A stretch of 64,000 nt of DNA from Bemisia tabaci (GCF_918797505.1 NC_092798.1:3175501-3239500); one strand, 5' to 3'; shown: positions 10,733 to 22,535, counted from the stretch's first letter. Notes: generated from the letters alone by a model not told the origin. Numbers and translations: made by a program.

Positions 10733-10960
10733 CACTGGAAAAAAAAAACACATGGAATCTGGAGTCCAGACTCTTAAGCACATCGACAAGAAAAAGTACT
10801 CTTGATTCAATCAGAATCTAGCTTAAATCAAGAACCAAGCCTCTTAATTTAAGCGGATTTCGTTTTGATCCAAGCAAAAATCCAATTGAATCAAGAGTAT
10901 TTTTCTTGTCAATGTTTTCAAGAGTCTGGACTCTAGATCCAATGTGTTTTTTTTCCAGTG
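10733..10960. mobile_element. family C hairpin miniature element
   Basis: Complete, CACTGG to CCAGTG, 228 bp. Confidence 0.92.
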
Positions 10961-12313
10961 AAAGGCACGGTTAGTATTTTATGGTTGGGCTTTCTTTGGG
11001 TTACAAATTTACAATTTTTTTAACGTCTGACGGGAGCCGCAAGGATGAAATTGGCAGTAGTCCGCCACGCTATTCACTCGCCAATCGCGACATACTGTGA
11101 TACCTCGATCGCAAGGTTTAAATTTGTATGAATGGTCGAGAGAAGATTACTGAAATCTGCTCGGCAGAAATAAGTCCAGAAGGTTATGATGATCGTCTCC
11201 AATATTGGCCCATCGCGATTGGAAAGCTAGTGTTTCTGAATCGAAGTGTTATTCACAAAAAATTGGATTGCGCAAAAAATGCGAGCTCTGCAAATCCATG
11301 CAGAATGAAGAGTCCCACTCTAGATACACGCACACAATCCGGTTAAAAAAGATATGGGGGGGGGGGGCAAAAATCAAACGACACTAGGGGCAAAAACACG
11401 CCTCACCGGATCTAAATTCGAAAAGCCGGAAAGTCATGCCTAGTAATTTACAAAGGGCAAAGTCCTCGGCGTTAAGCAGATATGGGGACCAAGCAACATC
11501 AGATATTGCCAAATTTTAAGGACTTTACTTCGTGCTTTGCAGGCAATCCACTGACATTTGGAGAAAAAACATCCGCACAACCGCTTAAAGGTAGAAATTA
11601 AATCGTCCAATTAAATCTGGCAACAGCTGATGTGGCTTGGTCCCTTTTTGCTTAACGTAGTCCCTGTAGGAGTGGATTCCTCTACTTTTCTAGGTTTTCT
11701 TTGACAGATTTTAATAGAATTACGTGCTTTTTCAGCAAAAACGAGATGATAAATACAAATTTTAAGATTTTCATTCCGACTCGCACGTATATAAGAGACA
11801 TGCTGCAAATACAAATATTTAAAAGTGAAACAATCAGACTGCGGAAGCATTTTCTCTGGGTCAAAATAAGACTTTTCCTCGAGTAATTTTTCGACAAAAG
11901 AAAGCCCATCAAAATTTTGAGAAAATTGTTTTTCCTAACTCTTGGTTTTGCACAATTATGAACCTAACTCAAGAGAAATGCTTCTACCCGTAATTTTAAG
12001 CGCTGTTTTCATCCAAGGTCTCAAAATTATTGTAATCTGAAGATGAGAAGAAATTAGAGGTGATCTTGCAAGATTGAGGATCAACTCTAAAACTCCATTT
12101 CAATGAGATCTCCATGTTTTAAGGCCATAAATGAATTTGGCGCCATGAATTATGGGCCCTAAATTTCTAAAATTTTGGTTCTTAAATGTTGCCTACATTC
12201 AAATAAAACAACTATTTTCTAAAAAAAATATTGGCGGTCACGGCTGTGATACTCTTCAGAAAACCCTTATAATCGAATAAAGACACCTAATGGGCCGTAA
12301 AACAATCTCTTGC
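10961..12313. other. intronic sequence, nothing recognised beyond the family H copy
   Basis: Includes a G run near 11351. Frames here are short and unrelated to any family I know. Confidence 0.5.
11484..11661. mobile_element. family H element, deleted copy
   Basis: Shares GCAACATCAGATATTGCCAA and ATGTGGCTTGGTCCCTTTTT with the complete copies. Confidence 0.68.
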
Positions 12314-12321
12314 AGTCCGAC

Positions 12322-12472
12322 CAGTGGCGATTCTTTAAAAATCGGCAACACTTTTTTCCTCCATTTAAATGTATGAAAAACAATCGAATGCAGCTCGCCT
12401 CACCTAAATCGATATTTTTAATGGATTTAATTGGAGGAGAAATAGTGTTGTCAACTTGCAAAACCGCCACTG
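12322..12472. mobile_element. family D hAT-like miniature element with target duplication
   Basis: Family D is about 150 bp, begins CAGTGGCGATTCTTT and ends GCAAAACCGCCACTG, with near-mirror arms around a CTCGCCTCACC centre. Perfect 8-bp duplications AGTCCGAC lie at 12314-12321 and 12473-12480. Confidence 0.9.
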
Positions 12473-12480
12473 AGTCCGAC

Positions 12481-15400
12481 GATTTAACTATGACACATTT
12501 TGTATCATGTAACATGCTATTCCGCCACTTGTTTACTACATTTTTCCGCGACTTTCCCCGGTTTCTCAGATTTTCTGACAATGGTCATTATTCTCTGGGT
12601 AGTGTACTCGGAACAATCAAATCACGAAAAAGCTCCCCCTTTCTCTCACTTGTTGCTTTTTACCGCGATTTGCGCCTGGTGCGCAATTTTGCTCACACAG
12701 AGTATCCACCGAACTACGTTGTATAGATTTCAACTTTTAACTTTTCTTGCTGTAGGTATAGCGCTCTATCCTAGGGTACGGCTGCATTTGACAAGGCATC
12801 AAGAGGGTACGGCTTTTTGCTTGGAAACCGCGTTTAACGAATTTAGCGTTGGAACTATTACATGAGAACGGAAAAAGGGAACATTTAGCAGGCCGTTTCT
12901 TTGAAAATAGTTTGCCGCTTTGATGTAAATGCTTATGAAACGTTTTTAATAAAGCGAAAAACATCAGAGGCTAAAGTCAAGAAACACGCGAAGTGTATTG
13001 AAACATTTGTACACATCTTCGGTCATGTCTTATTTTTCTAAAAGAAAACTAACAGGCATATACATCGTTGAATATTTTTATATAAATGAAGGAAATTAAC
13101 AAACATTTTGGGGAAAACCTATGATTGATTTCCTTTTACCAAATTAAAACAATGAGCTCAGATATGCAAACGTACGGAGGTGCGCATTTTTTACTTTAGC
13201 CTTTGATATTATTTTTGGTCCGTAGAGACGTTTTTTGACTCTACAGATCTCTCTTTAATTTGGAATTTGTTTCTTTTTTTATTTTAAAAAAAATGTTTGC
13301 CTGAAAGAATAGTTTTTCTTCTCGATGGGGGTTTCTATGAAAAATCGTTATTATATAATTCGTCATTGAGAACGAATATACTTTTTTGTTTGGATTGAGA
13401 GAGCTTCGACTGGGTAGTTCGGAAATTCATTCAAGTCAAAAATTTACTTTTTATACCAATGAAAGTTGTTTAAAGCCTAATTTTTTTTTATCGAAATTAG
13501 AATGAATACTCTATTAAGTGAGAAAAATCACGTTTTTAAACTATTACTTCAAGTGCGCTTGCTTGATTTTACCGAGATGGGCTAAAAGTGCAACAAGCCG
13601 GAAATGTGAACACCGCGAGTTACAGTTGTAAGTGAGGAACTATTTGTGGTAAGAGAATCATTAAAAATAAAAGTAGAGGAAAATGCATGCGGTTATTTTT
13701 CCGATGCAGTGACATTATTTGTGGGATTCCGTGTGCGTGCAAAGGAAGTATGCCCGTACGCTGAGTTCGTAAAGCTCGCATTTGCTTAGTGTGGCCTGAA
13801 ACAAAACTAACCCTACACCGTATTCAAATACCACAATGAACGACAATGGTGACATTAAAGATAAACGTAAAAGTGAACTATTAATACTTTCATCAAACAA
13901 CAGTAAGAAAAGGAAGGAAGTGAGAAGAAAACACTCGGATAAAGTAACACTTAAATGAGGAGTAAAAATAACACTTAAAAATGAGAAAGACTTGGCATAG
14001 ACGCAAAGATTGGAAAGTTCTAACATCATAAGAATCCCTTACTTGACACTGTTAATTTTTTTTTTTTTTTTTTTTTTTTTTTTGTAAATTTCTTTACTTT
14101 GAAAAAAAATTAAAACAAGAGGGTGCATAACTGTAGAAACTAAGTGATATTTTTATTCCTCGCAAATGAACACACCACAGAATGCCAGCACACATTATAG
14201 AATGAGTGATTTTCTTGCGATTATTTCTGAGTTGAGTATAAACCATCGCTGAAAAATCTCATCCTCAACAACATTTAACACTGACCGCCGGAAGGAGTCA
14301 GGGTAAAGAGGTAGCTAGCAACCATTTAAAAAATAAACTTCTACTCTTTTAAAACCAGGAATTATTCAAACACACTCTTCTTAAGGCCATGAACATTATT
14401 CAACACCTTCACTAAGAGGCCTTGAATTTGAAAAAATAATGAAACGTTGAAAGCTTTACAGTAACGGTGTATTTTACTAAAAAAAGACGACGGATACATC
14501 ATTGCTTTAGATTAAAGATACCTATTTTGCAACGATGGAAGAAATGTTGCTTCGCTCCACTTTACCCCTGTCCCCTTATTCAAAAACGGAGAAGAAAGAG
14601 TGATTAAAACATTAAGATGTGAAGTAGAAGTGTGTAGAAGAAGAAGTAGAAAAACACACCAGACACACAGAGACAGCGCAAATCTAAAAACACAGAGATT
14701 CGGTGGAACATGTATTTGAAAAGGAGGATGTGATAAATTAAGGGATTGTGAAAAATTCTTTACTAAAATGATGAGATTCAAAAGGAACTGGTTCTATCTA
14801 AAAGGGAAGAAAATACAACCCCTTACTTTATGACACCCTCATAATACGGATATAAAATTTGAGAAGAAATAAAAAATTGTATCGTTAAAAGTAAAAGTGG
14901 CTTAGGTCGAATAAAACGTTTCGAAAATTCTTGAGAAAATCATCGCTTGTCACATAGTGCCAATTAAATGAATTGAACATCATGTTTTGAAAACACCTAG
15001 GAATCTGTTTAGTGTTAAAAGATGCTTCTAAAACTGTTCTTATGTTCCTAAACGTTAAGTCGCACACTGATTCCCAGAGATCGAACGACTGACGCCACTT
15101 TTACTTTTTAAGTCGATTGGATGGCTGAATGCAAGAGTACAGTCGAATGACGTAAGAAGTTAATGAGCTACCTGCAGCGCTTCAAATCACAACTCGTCTG
15201 TTGGAATATGGACAAGTAGCGTTTTATTTTTACCAGAGTTGTTATTAATATATGCATTTTTTTTTAACTTTACTTAGTTGACTTGTAACAACAGCTATTC
15301 ACAAAAAGTTGAAAAAAGACAGCTCTTGAAAAAACGTATGATGTATAATTTAGGAAACCCTTCTCGCGTAATTTTCATAGTGCTTTGCAAGGGATAAGAT

Positions 15401-15648
15401 TTAAGTACCAAAGAACGGTGTTAAAAAACTGTTAAAAATATAAGTAAAAAGAAGTGTAAACAAATAAAATGACTTCAGGACTGAAGCACGATAAAAATTG
15501 TGAAACCCCCGGGGTCTTAGGAGCTTATGAGTTTTTGAAAATTTGCTTTTCAAAGGTGTGGTCACTTAGGATTGATAATCACTTGACCATTAAGATCCGA
15601 CTAAAATACTCTTGCATTAAGCTGTCCGTTATTGATGAGTGCTTAGTT
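12481..15648. other. 3.2 kb of AT-rich intronic sequence without recognised repeats
   Basis: Longest frames are about 120 codons and look random. This is the longest apparently repeat-free part of the intron, aside from the T run at 14056. Confidence 0.5.
14056..14083. repeat. run of 28 T
   Basis: Homopolymer in the receptor intron. Read on the minus strand it is poly(A), but no retroposed body is evident beside it. Confidence 0.85.
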
Positions 15649-15656
15649 GTGCGTTG

Positions 15657-15825
15657 CAGTGGCGAGGCGTAAATGATCGATTATCGATACTTCCCCATTT
15701 GAAGCTATGGTAAAGAATCGATTATCGAGGTGCCCGTTGCGAACACCCTGCACATCGATCATTTTCCATAGGTTTAAATGACAGATCAATCGATATATCG
15801 CAAAGCACAGGACGCCACGCCACTG
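15657..15825. mobile_element. family B hAT-like miniature element
   Basis: A 169-bp copy with perfect 8-bp duplications GTGCGTTG at 15649-15656 and 15826-15833. It lies in the receptor intron about 65 bp past the splice donor. Confidence 0.92.
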
Positions 15826-15898
15826 GTGCGTTGAAGACCATGCCAATCCGAAACACCGAGACACCGAAACACGGAGAATTGTGTGCGGTGATGTGTAC

Positions 15899-16079
15899 CT
15901 GAAAACCATCATAGGTCCAACTGCCGAACTTCATATCGCACTTCTGGTCGTCGAACGGGAACCACGTGATGTCTATCTTGCACGTGCTTTTGAATATTCC
16001 CGGCGGGATGTACAAGCAGGTACCGTTATTCCTGACCAGAACGTTCGTGTGAAACGTGCCGTCGAATTTCTCGTCAGCA
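15899..16079 (-). CDS. nAChRalpha: nicotinic acetylcholine receptor alpha subunit, Cys-loop exon
   Basis: This 181-bp exon encodes the end of a split Ser codon plus exactly 60 residues, starting [13 protein letters not shown] and ending [10 protein letters not shown]. The Cys-loop signature is complete: Cys33 and Cys47 are separated by 13 residues containing the WFPFD motif, and [13 protein letters not shown] precedes it. Asn18-Gly-Thr is a potential N-glycosylation site. On the minus strand the AG acceptor is at 16081-16080 and the GT donor at 15898-15897, so the exon begins in phase 2 and ends in phase 0, as required by the exon at 6452-6527. In the family this region forms the loop that couples ligand binding to the channel pore, on the outside of the membrane. 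The 60-residue length and lack of stops argue for a live exon. The exon that should precede it, with the tryptophan-rich beta strands, was not recognised at higher coordinates. A hAT-like miniature element lies about 65 bp inside the following intron. Confidence 0.93.
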
Positions 16080-16261
16080 CTTCCCGGAATCAAACAAACA
16101 CATTTTCAAAGTTAATTATGAGGAATTTTACGCATTTAGGTATGGTTTACATTCAAAATACTATAGACACATTTTTCAATACGAATAATTTTTGGTGGAT
16201 TTAATTATTTGAGGAATTTAGGAGAATGGTTACAGAAACGAAACCAAGTGAAGCAGATAAT

Positions 16262-16402
16262 GGACTATACATTCTGCAATTTGGACCTACAATTTCTGGC
16301 TCATTCGTCAAAACACGTGTGTGTATGTGGAAACTAATGATACATGCGTGGTTTCTAAACTGAGCTAAAAAACTATAGTTCAAAATTGCAAAATGTGGTC
16401 CA
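16262..16402. mobile_element. family G 140-bp hairpin element
   Basis: Family G has ends like GGACTACATTTTGCAATA and TTGCAAAATGTAGTCC, then (A)ACTAYNATTTCTGGCTCAT in each arm. This copy is upstream of the Cys-loop exon on the minus strand. Confidence 0.75.
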
Positions 16403-16460
16403 AATACATCTTAGGTATACGAACTGATAAGTTAAGTAGAACATACGTTGTCAGAGCAGA

Positions 16461-16617
16461 CCACTTTGGTTGACAGAACCGATTTCTTGGTTCACCGAGA
16501 CCACAAAACTTCGGTCAATAAGGACCATGTTCTATACAGACCGAGGATTTTCGGTTAGTAAATTTACATCCTCGGTTTACCGAACTAAGGATCGGTTCCG
16601 TCAACCTAAGAAGTTGG
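16461..16617. mobile_element. family T hairpin rich in CGGT motifs
   Basis: CCACTTTGGTTGACAGAACC mirrors GGTTCCGTCAACCTAAGAAG, and CCGAGGAT mirrors ATCCTCGG in the centre. Confidence 0.75.
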
Positions 16618-16875
16618 TTCACACTACTGAGATTCAGTCTTTTTAATTTCTACTGAGCTCATCAGTCGGTACAAACATATGTTTTCCGCCATGTTGAGGC
16701 CAAAAAAGACACAAAATGGATGAGGCATTTTAGAGCAGTAACAATCCCTTTGCCGATGAAGATATATTGAATTTAATCAGCTGAAAATGTCAAAAAAAAC
16801 GCATTTACATTATTCAGTACCTGCTTTTCTTAAGTACACCTGCAAATCTTACGTCGCTTTAATAAGGCGCAATGA

Positions 16876-16931
16876 TGCAACTATTCAAACTCTCCAGAAT
16901 GCGTGAAGTATCACGCATCAATTGAAGGCGT
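16876..16931. repeat. 55-bp box
   Basis: GCAACTATTCAAACTCTCCA to CAATTGAAGGCGT, followed by CCGCTAAACGCGGTCC, in turn followed by the palindrome at 16968. Confidence 0.7.
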
Positions 16932-16967
16932 TCCGCTAAACGCGGTCCATTTACGAAAACTCTGCCC

Positions 16968-17415
16968 TTAAGGTGATTCGATGAACGCGATATTTTGTGT
17001 CAGAACGGCGTGCGATATGTCGCATCAATTGGTTCCATTTTTTCAGCTACTCGTCATTTTTCTCCAATTTTGAGATCGCAATTCTGTTGTCAGGAAACTA
17101 AAGCACTCACTTACCAATTTTAACAAAGAAATTCAACGTAATAAAGGCGTGGTTTTTTAGAGAGAAAATATCGCATTCGAGCGCAGTTTTGATATCAGTA
17201 TCGAATGTGATGTTTTCTCTCTAAAAAAAACCACGCCTTTATTACGTTGAATTTCTTTGTTAAAATTGGTAAGTGAGTGCTTTAGTCTCCAGACAACAAA
17301 ATTGCGATCTCAAAATTGGAGAAGAATGACGAGTAGCTAAAAAAATGGAACCAACTGATGCGATATATTGCGTGCCGTTCTGACACAAAATATGGCGTCC
17401 ATCGAATCACCTTAA
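16968..17415. repeat. 448-bp near-perfect palindrome
   Basis: Arms of about 210 bp from TTAAGGTGATTCGATGAACG to CATCGAATCACCTTAA, joined by a short centre (ATCGCATTCGAGCGCAGTTT...). Very few mismatches, so it is young or kept uniform. Confidence 0.9.
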
Positions 17416-18812
17416 TGTAATTTAATCTTTTCCTTACGGATCGACATAGGGGTCGCTACTACTTAGAGACCTCTGGAACTTTGTGTCATTTTTTAGACCT
17501 TGGTTTGTAGAATTTTTTAATTTTTTCCGTTGAGTTTTCAAACTGCTTGATGTATGATTTTATTTATAAGTGGATGCTTTTAAGTATTTTTTTGTGTATG
17601 TATATATTTAAAAGAATCAGACGAAAGATAACCGACAAGTACCGTTTTTTAGATGAAAATGGAAGATTTTGGCGAGTTATGTCGTAGATTAAACAATAAT
17701 AAAAAAAACTAAAAAGATACATTTTGGGAGGATTTTTTGTGCTTTTCAGTTGCAAAAATATGTATATTTAGCTTTTTGGATTTAAAAATTTTTTGATTAG
17801 GATTTCCTGCGTAAATATCAAATTTAATTTGATGAGTTTAATAATGAAGTTAAGATAAGATACACAATCTAACTTGCACTTCTGAGGAACACATCAAGCC
17901 ACATAGGACGATATCACTAATTTAATTTTTTTTTAACAGTCGTAGAAAGAGTAGTTTTGCGGGAGATTTGCTACCACCTCAAAAATCTACCGCCCCCTTC
18001 CTTTGCAGAACAGTGACGGTTCTTGAAAGTTGGGAACACCGCTTTTCCTCCATTGAAATACATGTAAAACTATCGACTTTTGGTGAGGCAGCTTGACACA
18101 CCTAAAATCGATATTTCTAATGGGTTTAAATGTGCTGGAAGTACTGCCAACTTGCAAAATCGCTACTACCCCAGAACGGTTTTCCCCTCCACCATCCGGT
18201 TGCGCACGCATTCAAAAAAACTTCGGTTTGTATACAACACCAAATGCAATATTTTACCTAGATTCATATTTTCTTCCGAGGAATTCGGATATTTAATTTT
18301 AAAACTTTGATTTTGAAGAAAACTCAGTTTCCGAGAAACCGAGGTTTTCCGGCCGTGCAGAGAAAATTTTTCCTACGCTCATGATTCTCGGAAAAAAATC
18401 AACTGGAGGAGTATTTCTTCAAATTTATTTCTCCGAGGTCGCGTAACGCGGCGATCGAGAAAACTGATACAGCTGCTGCAAATGAGACGATAAGGACGAC
18501 ATTCAAAATATGAAGCGGCGAAAGTCCCGAGCTATATATTTACGAGATGATTGAAACTTTTGCTTCTTGTCTGGAGGCGCGAGTTATTCTTGGAAATACA
18601 GGGAACCAATATACACAAATATAACATCAATCTATCATGTTCGGGGAAGGAATAGAAAGGGAAAGGAGGAAAGAAGGAAGCCTTGGAGCAGAGCCTGCCG
18701 GAACACAATAACGAAACGCCATGGCAGTGCTGCCAGTCGGGCTCGACTTGAATTCCGCAACTTGTTCGTTCCCTTGTTTTTCTTCAAAAGTACAGAGGTA
18801 AAAACCATTGAA
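17416..18812. other. no gene recognised apart from the family D copy
   Basis: AT-rich to 18000; from 18350 more mixed, with short frames only. Confidence 0.45.
18011..18166. mobile_element. family D element
   Basis: Starts CAGTGACGGTTCTTG and ends in a worn GCAAAATCGCTACTA. The centre again pairs two halves of ATCGA(C/T) around CACCTAAAATCGAT. Confidence 0.75.
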
Positions 18813-19039
18813 CACTGAAAAAAAGATGGGTAGAATTTACCACATCTTCACGCTCTATTTCACGCAGCGTGAAGGAGTGGTGAATTCTACCAATCTTCAA
18901 GTCGATTCTGCCAGAAGAATGGTTACCTGTACCAGTATATAGTAAAGATTATTTCTTCTGGCAGAATTGACTCTGAATTGACGCTGTGTGAAATACAGCG
19001 TGAAGAAATGGTAAATTCTATCAATCTTTTTATTCAGTG
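18813..19039. mobile_element. family E inverted-repeat element
   Basis: Second copy, CACTGAAAAAAAGATGGG to CTTTTTATTCAGTG. Confidence 0.85.
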
Positions 19040-19648
19040 TACTTTACTAAACAAGGTGTTTTGGAAATAACAGACAGATTCCTCAAAACATCAAGGGCAT
19101 GGGGGAAAACAAAACAAAAAAATCAATAAATGAGAAAAATTCCGCAAATCCCAAAGATTCCGGGTTGAACTGGGAAAAATCGAAAAGTTCCGGAGCTGGG
19201 AATTGATTCAAGGCGACGGCAGCGGTGCGAAACGGCGTCTCCTGTGCGTCCCATTCTCATGAGTTGTAAACAAACAAGACTATTCAAGTTGCCGTATACA
19301 TTTCACATGTATCACCCGGCTCGGGCTACAAAAGCCAGGCAAAGGAGTGATATTTCATTGGAACTTGGAAACGAAAGCGACTCGCGCCTCTGGCGGCGGC
19401 GGTGGCGGCGGGGAACTTGGCCGGGGCTCAAAAACTTCCAGAAAGAATGTGTTGAATAACTCATAAGACAAATTAGAGGAGAGGAAGCACGGAAGGAAAT
19501 AAAAGGAAACGGAATGACGACCAGGTGAGAATTAAGCGGAGAGGAGGGAGCGGATCCGCGGGGAGAGGGGGGACTGACATTTTTCGCCGAAACCGAAGAG
19601 TAAAACTCTCCAATTATCCCCGACTGAGCGCTGCCGCGTCTCTCGCCG
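19040..19648. other. no gene recognised; GC-rich part
   Basis: 19200-19640 has GGCGG-rich sequence and short frames on the plus strand without domain likeness. Confidence 0.45.
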
Positions 19649-20130
19649 GAATTTTAATAATGCCCTGCATACAGGGTGCTCTACCCGACGAGGAAAAATA
19701 CAACTTCAAAATTGGCTCTATTCGTCGATGGAACGATGAAAAAATTGCGGGCCCTGTTCAAAATTTTACACTGAAAAATTTTAATAATGCCCTGCATACA
19801 GGGTGCTCCAATCTAGTACCTTCTTAGGCACTAGATTGGGTCCCTCCTGGGAGGAAACGTAGGGAACGCCCAGCTAAATGGTGGACAGGTGGCATTCAAG
19901 ATGAAATTACAAGATGCCTTTTACCAGATGACCTCTAGATCGATAGACAAGAATGGCGATTAGGTGTCGCAGAGCGCCCGGGCGCGCTGTAAAGGCGACT
20001 GAAATGTATGTATACAGGGTGCTCCAACCGACGAGGGGAAATGAAATTTCAAAATTGGATCTATTCGTCGATGGGACGATGAAAAAAGTGCGGACCCTGT
20101 CCGAAATTCTCGATTCAAAATACGTTGAAA
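19649..20130. repeat. 128-bp tandem duplication, second unit split by an RTE fragment
   Basis: Unit 1 is about 19649-19776. Unit 2 starts TTTTAATAATGCCCTGCATA at 19781, is interrupted at 19814-20027 and continues with CCGACGAGG to about 20120. Confidence 0.85.
19814..20011 (+). mobile_element. 5'-truncated RTE-type LINE with 16-bp target duplication
   Basis: About 198 bp encode the C-terminal end (WVPPGRKRRERPAKWW, then RLGVAERPGAL) with one internal TAG after the residues LPDDL. The 3' end is GACTGAAATGTATGT, a short ATGT-like tail. Perfect duplications ATACAGGGTGCTCCAA lie at 19798-19813 and 20012-20027. The target is the second copy of a 128-bp host tandem repeat. Confidence 0.9.
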
Positions 20131-20805
20131 ACTAGTCACGCGATGGAGAATTCGGACATCCAATTTTTATGAAAGACTCACTGTCCATCAGGTGCGAAAG
20201 AAAAAGTAACCAAAGACATCATTAACATGATTTTTTTCTATTTGAAGAAAGAGAATTTAAGACAGGTTAAGCCCCACCGGATGTTGTTAAGACTGTACGA
20301 CTGGTCCTATAATTAATGGAAATGGACTAAACAAGGTCTGAGGTAGAAAAAAACGTCAAATGTTTTCTTTTCTAAATGTCAGGTAGGTCACAATTCACAC
20401 AACGGTAAGTTTTGAAATTAACGCATGAACGAGATATCAACAAGTCTCTTAAACACAGATCAAAGGGAAGTTCTATTATACAAAGACGTCATTTGTAAAT
20501 TTTTCATTTAACCAATGTTAAAAGAAAACACTTATATCTTGTTCAAGCGTTGATTTTCAGACCTCCCGTTGGGTACTTAGTTTTCCTTGTGGAATTTTGA
20601 CGGGTGAAAACACGTAGATTTGTGCTTTAATTCGTACTTTGTCTAGAGGCCAGTTCCATGGCTCGTCATGAAAATAGGACTAAAATTTACAGAAAATTTT
20701 TTGATAAAAATTCTGTAAAGCAAACGCTTTTAGGTTTTATTAAAAATGAATCACAGTATGCAAAACCCACCGGAAAGAAAAAAAATGGCTTTTTAGCCTT
20801 CTGTA
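20131..20805. other. no feature recognised
   Basis: AT-rich single-copy-looking sequence. Confidence 0.45.
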
Positions 20806-21030
20806 CTGCCATGCTAAGGAAGAACGCCGTATGAGCCTTCAGGTGTTGCCGAATTTTCATTAATAAATTACGAATTTTTGGAAATATTTGAGAGCATTTT
20901 GTTCGTAGTTAGATCCGCATAGTGTAAGAATTTCAAGGAAAAATATTGATAACTTTCCTCAAAAATAAACATTTTACAGGGGAAAATTTGGCAACTCTCG
21001 AATGTTCATATGGTGTTCTTCCTTAGCACT
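20806..21030. mobile_element. family A miniature element
   Basis: CTGCCATGCTAAGGAAGAAC on the left and TTCTTCCTTAGCACT on the right. Confidence 0.82.
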
Positions 21031-21749
21031 TTAAAGTATACGCATGGTTCCATATCAGTAAAAAGAACGAATCCCTCAATATTGGCATTACTTCTTTCTT
21101 TGCAATACCCTGTACATTGATGCAACAAATCCAAAGTTTTTTTGCACCGACAGGCAAGAACGCAGACCGGGCAGTTACAATAAATTATTTAACATTCCAT
21201 TAACGCTTTAAAGTTTGTTTTATTTGAACACCACCGGGGAGATTTACATCTGACGTGCTTTCAGGCCCAAAACATCGTTTAATTTAATCGCCGCGGAGAA
21301 GAAAAATACCCCGAAAGCCCCGAAAGTTCAGGTCGACGGGACCAAGACCCCGGCGAAACGGTCGAACTTTTTAAAGTCGCGTCGTAGCCTGTCTCTGATT
21401 GTAAGTCCCCCTCGAAATTTATCGGGATGTTGTGCTCCGTAAATAAAGTCTAGGGCGGACGGTCTGGAAAGTGGAAAACTTTTAAAGTGGAACTTTGACC
21501 GTTAAGTTCATCCCGGGACAGATATTGATAAAAAATCTCTCGTCACCTCTGTCCCGATAACACATTCATCCGTGAAACGCTTTTACTTTTCTCTTCGGCC
21601 TTATCTGACGCCTACTCTTCGATTGCCTCCGTTAACCTTTTCCAATTTAATTAACGCACATGAGCCGTTTCCCGTTGACTTCGTTGTGGTTGCCAAGTGT
21701 GCACTTTTAAAAAAAAAATCCCCAAACTCTCCTTATGGGTCCGTTCATG
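21031..21749. other. no feature recognised
   Basis: Moderately GC-rich around 21290-21420; frames short. Confidence 0.45.
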
Positions 21750-22239
21750 AATGGCTCAGTTGCGCTGGTCTCAACATTGTGTTTTGGTGCTTGATCCTTG
21801 TAGACCAACTAAAAATATTAAGATCTGTCAAAACAGCAACTTTCTACGTTCAGTATTAACCGAGATGTCGCGCTTTGAAGAATTCTGTTTATGACGTCAT
21901 CCACGAAGGTAGTGACACCCTTGGTTTCTTCCACCTTGCTTCCATCCGAGTTTCTCGTTGAGTAACCAGTGTAAATGTGCGTCACACCGACTGATGAAAG
22001 CGGGGTGGAAGAAACCAAGGGTGTCACTATCGCGGTGGATGACGTCAAAAGCCCGACTTTTCGAAGGGCGATATCTCGATTAATATTGAACGTAGAAAGT
22101 TGCTATTGGGACAGATCTTATTATTTTTGGCTGACCTGCAAGAGTCAAGCATCAAAACACGATTCCATGACCAGCGCAATTAACCCATCGCCACACTTCG
22201 TTGCCATAGGTCATTGCAGCAATGGATTTAACCGAATAA
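21750..22239. mobile_element. family F long inverted-repeat element
   Basis: Same outer ends (GGCTCAGTTGCGCTGGTC to CCAGCGCAATTAACCCA) and same flank ATAGGTCATTGCAGCAATGG. Part of the inner left arm is deleted relative to 4230. Confidence 0.85.
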
Positions 22240-22535
22240 ATTGACATCCTTTGTACTAGTATTGACACCCTTGATTTCTTCCACTTTGCCTTCATCAGTC
22301 AGGGAGACACATTCTTGCAAACCAGTCATTCAATGCGAAACTCGCAAAAGCAAGGTGGAAGAAACCAAGGGTGTCACTACCGCGGTGGATGACGTCATAG
22401 ACCGGATTTTTCAAAGCGCGATATCCCAGTTAAAACTGAACACAGAGAGTTGCTATTTGGACGGATCTTATGATTTTTGGTTGAGCTACAAGGATCAAGC
22501 ATCAAAACACGATTCTATGACTAGCCCAACTAACT
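22240..22535. mobile_element. family F element, partial
   Basis: The inner arms (TTGATTTCTTCCACTTTGCC, GTGTCACTACCGCGGTGG) and the right arm remain; the left outer arm is absent. It directly follows the previous copy. Confidence 0.75.

Larger units (their letters stand above)
6528..15898 (-). other. intron of the nicotinic receptor gene
   Basis: The 9,371 bp between the two receptor exons are bounded by GT (15898-15897) and AG (6529-6528) on the minus strand. The intron holds several miniature elements of families A, B, C, D, H, M and R, plus 3.2 kb of AT-rich sequence with no recognised repeat. I assume the exons are consecutive because the peptide joins as ...YDGFQ / LDLQL..., as in the family. 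Confidence 0.8.

Noticed and set aside
14049..14083. T run as the tail of a retroposed gene on the minus strand
   Set aside because: I could identify neither a body nor a target duplication next to it.
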